Assembly: GCA_020426085.1 (NCBI GenBank)
Contig: JAGQQP010000133.1
Location: 1 to 9,081 of the forward strand
Reading direction: 5' to 3'
DNA from: Planctomycetaceae bacterium
Lineage (GTDB): Bacteria; Planctomycetota; Planctomycetia; Planctomycetales; Planctomycetaceae
Length of the DNA: 9,081 bases
Numbering within the stretch: the first letter of the stretch is position 1; the number at the start of each line of letters is the position of its first letter. Below, piece after piece: positions 6,618 through 9,081 of this stretch. The translations under genes and the position numbers were made by a program. A model generated the notes under the pieces. That model made no database searches. It saw only the letters and a list, made by a program, of their open reading frames with translations, and had not been told where the DNA came from.

Positions 6618-7328
6618 ATGACACAACTTACCAATTCCATCTCACGCTCGCAGGTAGAACAACTGGTTCGTCAGGCTTTATCTCAACAGCTCGGAGGCAG
6701 CACTGCCCCGGGCCTGCAGGTGGCACCGAACCCACTGGTTGTGAATATCTCGGCACGACACGTGCATCTCTCTCAGGAACACCTGGAAATCCTGTTCGGC
6801 AAAGGGTCTGAACTCGAAATTCAGAAAGATCTGTATCAGGAAGGCTACTTCGCCGCCACACAGACAGTGGCCATCGTCGGGCCTCGCCGCCGGATGATTC
6901 CCAACGTTCGCGTGCTGGGACCCTGTCGTGGCGATACTCAGGTCGAGCTGGCCTATACCGATTCGATCTCGCTTGGACTGGAACTGCCCGTCCGCATCAG
7001 CGGCGATCTCAAAGGCACCCCTGGCTGCGTACTGATGGGTCCCAAAGGAGTTGTGGAACTGGAATTCGGTGTGATCCGTGCTGCCCGTCACGTGCATATG
7101 TCACCCGCCGACTGTGCCTACTACGGCTGCTCCAACGGCGATAACCTGCACCTGCGAATTGAATCCGCTGGTTGCACAACCGTTCTGGAAGATGTTGTCG
7201 TCCGCGAAAATCCCGATGTCAAACTTGAAGTCCACATCGACACCGATGAAGGCAACGCCGTCGATCTCGACCATGCCACTTCAGTGAAACTCTATGTGCC
7301 TGAAGGCTGCAAATGCAAACACAGCTGA
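6618..7328 (+). CDS. pduL: PduL-type phosphotransacylase with encapsulation helix
   Basis: Zinc-dependent phosphate acyltransferase of the microcompartment lumen. It converts acyl-CoA and phosphate to acyl-phosphate and CoA, which recycles CoA inside the shell. Two PduL beta-barrel repeats are present. Metal and active-site residues are visible as ARHVHLS (His48, His50), Glu110, ARHVHMS (His158, His160) and His206 in the HIDTDEGNA motif, nearly the same numbering as structurally studied PduL. Residues 8-25 ([18 protein letters not shown]) form a short amphipathic helix followed by a Gly/Pro linker, the pattern of BMC encapsulation peptides such as that of PduP. The ATG at 6618 is chosen; a TTG at 6603 would only add RSDI before it, and the upstream GAGA is weak. 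The tail ends CKCKHS. In PVM compartments the acyl group is expected to be lactyl or propionyl. Confidence 0.95.
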   Translation: MTQLTNSISRSQVEQLVRQALSQQLGGSTAPGLQVAPNPLVVNISARHVHLSQEHLEILFGKGSELEIQKDLYQEGYFAATQTVAIVGPRRRMIPNVRVLGPCRGDTQVELAYTDSISLGLELPVRISGDLKGTPGCVLMGPKGVVELEFGVIRAARHVHMSPADCAYYGCSNGDNLHLRIESAGCTTVLEDVVVRENPDVKLEVHIDTDEGNAVDLDHATSVKLYVPEGCKCKHS

Positions 7329-7468
7329 TCTCACAATGATCGGCAACAGATTCATCTGCAAATACTGACAGATGATATCTTGAAACCCTGTCGCAGAACC
7401 TGATTTTCGATTCTGCAGAAACAACAACTGTTTTTTTTCTTAACACTCTCTAAAAGGAGAATTGACTC
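7329..7468 (+). promoter_or_regulatory. pduL / shell-gene spacer with hairpins and a T8 tract
   Basis: This 140-base spacer is long for an operon. It holds TCATCTG (7352-7358) pairing with CAGATGA (7369-7375), GCAGAA (7393-7398) pairing with TTCTGC (7411-7416), and a weak AT-rich stem AGAAACA/TGTTTTT (7417-7423/7429-7435) that runs into eight T residues (7431-7438). The last resembles a weak terminator. A strong AGGAGA (7455-7460) then serves the shell gene. Partial termination, mRNA processing or an undetected internal promoter would each separate expression of the shell genes from pduL. Confidence 0.4.
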
Positions 7469-7765
7469 ATGGCGAAAGCAATGGAAGCCCTGGGAATGGT
7501 GGAAACAAAAGGGCTGATCAGCCTGATTGAAGCCGCCGATGCAATGTTGAAAGCAGCCAATGTCCAGATGATTGGCTGGGAAAAAGTTGGTAGCGGCCTG
7601 GTTACAGGTTTTGTCGTCGGTGATGTCGCCGCTGTGAAAGCAGCTGTTGACGCCGGTGCTGCTGCTGCCAGCAAAGTTGGTGAAGTTGTGAGCGTTCAGG
7701 TTATCCCACGTCCTCACGAAGAACTTTCCAGCGTACTGCCCAAGCCTGCTGCCAAAAAATCATAA
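7469..7765 (+). CDS. BMC-H hexameric shell protein 1 (PduA/EutM-like)
   Basis: Single Pfam00936-type BMC domain protein of 98 residues. Six copies form the flat hexagonal tiles that make the facets of the compartment shell. Family features are METKGL-like [20 protein letters not shown] (7-26), KAANV, and the Ala-rich helix [17 protein letters not shown]. The pore loop is VGSGL (40-44), with Gly-Ser-Gly lining the central pore as in PduA-type proteins that pass small polar molecules. The C terminus is a short Pro/Lys tail (LPKPAAKKS). AGGAGA lies 8 bases before the ATG. It precedes a second BMC-H gene that is similar in its helices but different in the pore, so the shell is probably a mixed one. 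Pentamer (BMC-P) genes needed to close the shell are not in the window and are expected to the right. Confidence 0.96.
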   Translation: MAKAMEALGMVETKGLISLIEAADAMLKAANVQMIGWEKVGSGLVTGFVVGDVAAVKAAVDAGAAAASKVGEVVSVQVIPRPHEELSSVLPKPAAKKS

Positions 7766-7826
7766 TCGGGTTATGAACATTGACGGCTGACATTCCTGAA
7801 CCTGATCGTAACGACGATGAACATAA

Positions 7827-7845
7827 CCAGTTGACGTTCAACTGG
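7827..7845 (+). promoter_or_regulatory. Perfect hairpin between the two shell genes
   Basis: CCAGTTGA (7827-7834) and TCAACTGG (7838-7845) are perfectly complementary around the 3-base loop CGT. The 8-pair stem lies 61 bases after the first shell stop and 57 before the second shell ATG. No T tract follows, so it is unlikely to be a terminator; an mRNA stability or processing element is more likely, or a DNA binding site. Confidence 0.5.
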
Positions 7846-7902
7846 GATGCAGATTCAGGCAATACAGCTCAACCCATCACAACTAAAAAAATCGAGGACA
7901 AA

Positions 7903-8172
7903 ATGAGTTCTGAAGCCATTGGTTTAATTGAAACAAAAGGTCTGGTTGCTCAAATCGAAGCTTCCGACGCCATGCTGAAAGCTGCCAACGTGACTCTGGT
8001 TGACCAGATCCAGATTGGTGGTGCCTACATCACAACCGTGATTCAGGGAGATATCGGATCAGTTCGCGCTGCTGTTGACGCTGGTGCTGCTGCCGCTTCT
8101 CAAATCGGAGAACTGGTTGGCGCTCACGTGATTGCACGCCCCTCCGAAAGCCTGATGTCAAACTTTATGTAA
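7903..8172 (+). CDS. BMC-H hexameric shell protein 2
   Basis: Second single-domain shell protein, 89 residues from ATG 7903, with GAGGA at 7894-7898 only 4 bases upstream. It shares [15 protein letters not shown] and [11 protein letters not shown] with shell protein 1, so the two are paralogues. Its pore loop is IGGAY (38-42) in place of VGSGL: the polar Ser is lost and an Ala and an aromatic residue follow, giving a less polar pore edge. It lacks the Lys-rich tail and ends LMSNFM. The frame is open upstream to a TTG at 7780, which would add 41 acidic residues; that is less likely because ATG 7903 gives the usual BMC-H N terminus, and a hairpin sits in the extension. It is 97 bases before the kinase gene. 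Confidence 0.95.
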   Translation: MSSEAIGLIETKGLVAQIEASDAMLKAANVTLVDQIQIGGAYITTVIQGDIGSVRAAVDAGAAAASQIGELVGAHVIARPSESLMSNFM

Positions 8173-8192
8173 GACGCGTACTGTTGGTTCTT

Positions 8193-8219
8193 CCCGATGC
8201 TCTACGTATGAGCAACGGG
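8193..8219 (+). promoter_or_regulatory. Strong hairpin between shell gene 2 and the kinase gene
   Basis: CCCG-A-TGCTC (8193-8202) pairs with GAGCA-A-CGGG (8210-8219) around the loop TACGTAT: nine pairs with one A-A mismatch. It starts 20 bases after the shell stop. The following bases (GAAATGG) are not T-rich, so it is not a standard intrinsic terminator. A 3' stabilising or processing element that keeps shell mRNA abundant over the enzyme mRNA is a reasonable inference. Confidence 0.5.
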
Positions 8220-8269
8220 GAAATGGAAGTCGAAACACCAGTCCTTAAGTCACAGAATGGATTCCTGCA

Positions 8270-9081
8270 ATGAAAGTACTTGTTGCCAATTTAGGTTCCA
8301 CCAGTTTCAAATATCGCCTGTTCGATATGCCCGCCGAGGTGCAGCTTGCCCGCGGAGGCATTGATCGCATTGGCGGGGAACAGAGTCATTGTTTCGTCGA
8401 AATTGGTTCGCATCGGGAAGAGCACGAACAGAACGTGCCCGACCATGCGGCTGCCGTCAACTTATGTCTGTCGCAATTGACCAACTCCGAATGGGGTTGT
8501 CTTGATTCTGCAGATGAAGTGGCCGGTATTGGTTTCAAAGCAGTCTTTGCCGGTAACATGAGTGGCGTGCGACTGGTCGATGAAGCGTTGCTGACCAAAA
8601 TGGAGGCGCTGGCAGATATTGCACCTGCCCATAACCCTCCTTATGCCCGGGCCATGCGACAACTGCGTCAGGCATTCCCTGAAATCCCGCTGGTTGCCGC
8701 ACTGGAAACCGCCTTCCATGAAACCATCGCTCCTGAAAATCGTGCTTATGCCATTCCCCATGAATGGCAGGAAGAATACGAAGTCCAGCGTTGGGGGTTT
8801 CATGGTGCCAGTCACCGGTATATCGGCTCTCGTATGGCCGAACTCACCGGAAAAGACGACTTGAAGGTCATTTCCTGCCACCTGGGAGGCAGTAGCTCTT
8901 TATGTGCCATCGAAGGTGGTGTCTCCCGAGCCAACAGTCTGGGAATGAGCCCTCAGACAGGATTGCCTCACAATAATCGTGTTGGTGATTTTGACCCGTT
9001 CGCTTTGCCGGTTCTGATCAAGGCCACCGGGAAATCCCTGGCGGAACTTCTGGAAGACCTGTCGAGCAAAGGTGGCTTACT
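8270..9081 (+). CDS. ackA: Acetate-kinase-family acyl-phosphate kinase, partial (right edge)
   Basis: First 270 residues of a kinase of about 400; it runs open to the window edge. The ASKHA-fold acetate kinase motifs are present: NLGSTSFK (7-14), PAHNPPYA (119-126), ETAFHE (146-151), WGFHGASH (175-182) and HLGGSSS (204-210). The usual role is transfer of phosphate from acyl-phosphate to ADP, which would recover ATP from the PduL product. Several conserved positions differ. The usual GHRVVHGG is GFKAVFAG, so catalytic Arg91 (Methanosarcina numbering) is Lys90. FDTAFH is LETAFH, so catalytic Asp148 is Glu146. DTSMG is ANSLG. His178 and Arg237, equivalents of His180 and Arg241, remain. The Shine-Dalgarno is weak (TGGA near 8258). 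Acyl specificity may be other than acetate, for example lactyl or propionyl phosphate. The family is secure; the exact activity is not. Confidence 0.9.
   Translation, partial: MKVLVANLGSTSFKYRLFDMPAEVQLARGGIDRIGGEQSHCFVEIGSHREEHEQNVPDHAAAVNLCLSQLTNSEWGCLDSADEVAGIGFKAVFAGNMSGVRLVDEALLTKMEALADIAPAHNPPYARAMRQLRQAFPEIPLVAALETAFHETIAPENRAYAIPHEWQEEYEVQRWGFHGASHRYIGSRMAELTGKDDLKVISCHLGGSSSLCAIEGGVSRANSLGMSPQTGLPHNNRVGDFDPFALPVLIKATGKSLAELLEDLSSKGGL

Noticed and set aside
7352..7717. Minus-strand frames opposite shell gene 1
   Set aside because: Shadows of the Ala-rich BMC-H gene; no family similarity.
1..9081. CRISPR array, tRNA/rRNA gene, insertion sequence or phage genes
   Set aside because: Looked for and not seen; the only regular repeats are the short ones ahead of deoR.

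Overview
The window looks like chromosome from a planctomycete, most likely a Gimesia- or Planctopirus-like member of the Planctomycetales. The reasons are the start of a BMC (bacterial microcompartment) locus with the gene order of the Planctomycetes-Verrucomicrobia (PVM) type, the mixed Arg/Gly/CG-rich but not extreme base composition, and a planctomycete-style lipid-anchored TolC protein next to a Tat-exported copper oxidase. The taxonomic call is inference from gene content only.

Left part (1-2369): a thioredoxin gene (minus strand) is followed by a 383-base divergent spacer. Then come a secreted, membrane-anchored protein of unknown function with a probable OB-fold-like core, and purN (phosphoribosylglycinamide formyltransferase) 43 bases behind it on the plus strand.

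Middle part (2384-5342): a minus-strand pair faces purN. It encodes an outer-membrane TolC-family lipoprotein and, 55 bases downstream, a Tat-exported two-domain multicopper oxidase with a Met-rich tail. They are probably one transcription unit for copper or other metal/phenolic stress. A perfect inverted repeat inside the end of purN looks like its terminator.

Right part (5406-9081): a regulatory spacer leads into a plus-strand BMC locus: DeoR-family regulator, PduL-type phosphotransacylase with an N-terminal encapsulation helix, two different BMC-H hexameric shell proteins, and an acetate-kinase-family gene cut by the right edge. In PVM compartments studied elsewhere (Planctopirus/Planctomyces limnophilus), L-fucose and L-rhamnose are degraded through lactaldehyde. 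An aldehyde dehydrogenase makes acyl-CoA inside the shell, PduL turns it into acyl-phosphate while recycling CoA, and an acetate-kinase homologue recovers ATP. The aldolase, aldehyde dehydrogenase, pentameric shell proteins and dehydrogenase expected for this pathway would lie beyond the right edge.

The BMC is a known system type. Less expected details are: a 10-base-periodic repeat array and three CTTTAGG boxes ahead of deoR; a sharp change of Arg codon use inside deoR; RNA hairpins in each spacer around the shell genes; different pore residues in the two shell proteins; and a kinase whose usual catalytic Arg and Asp are replaced by Lys and Glu.
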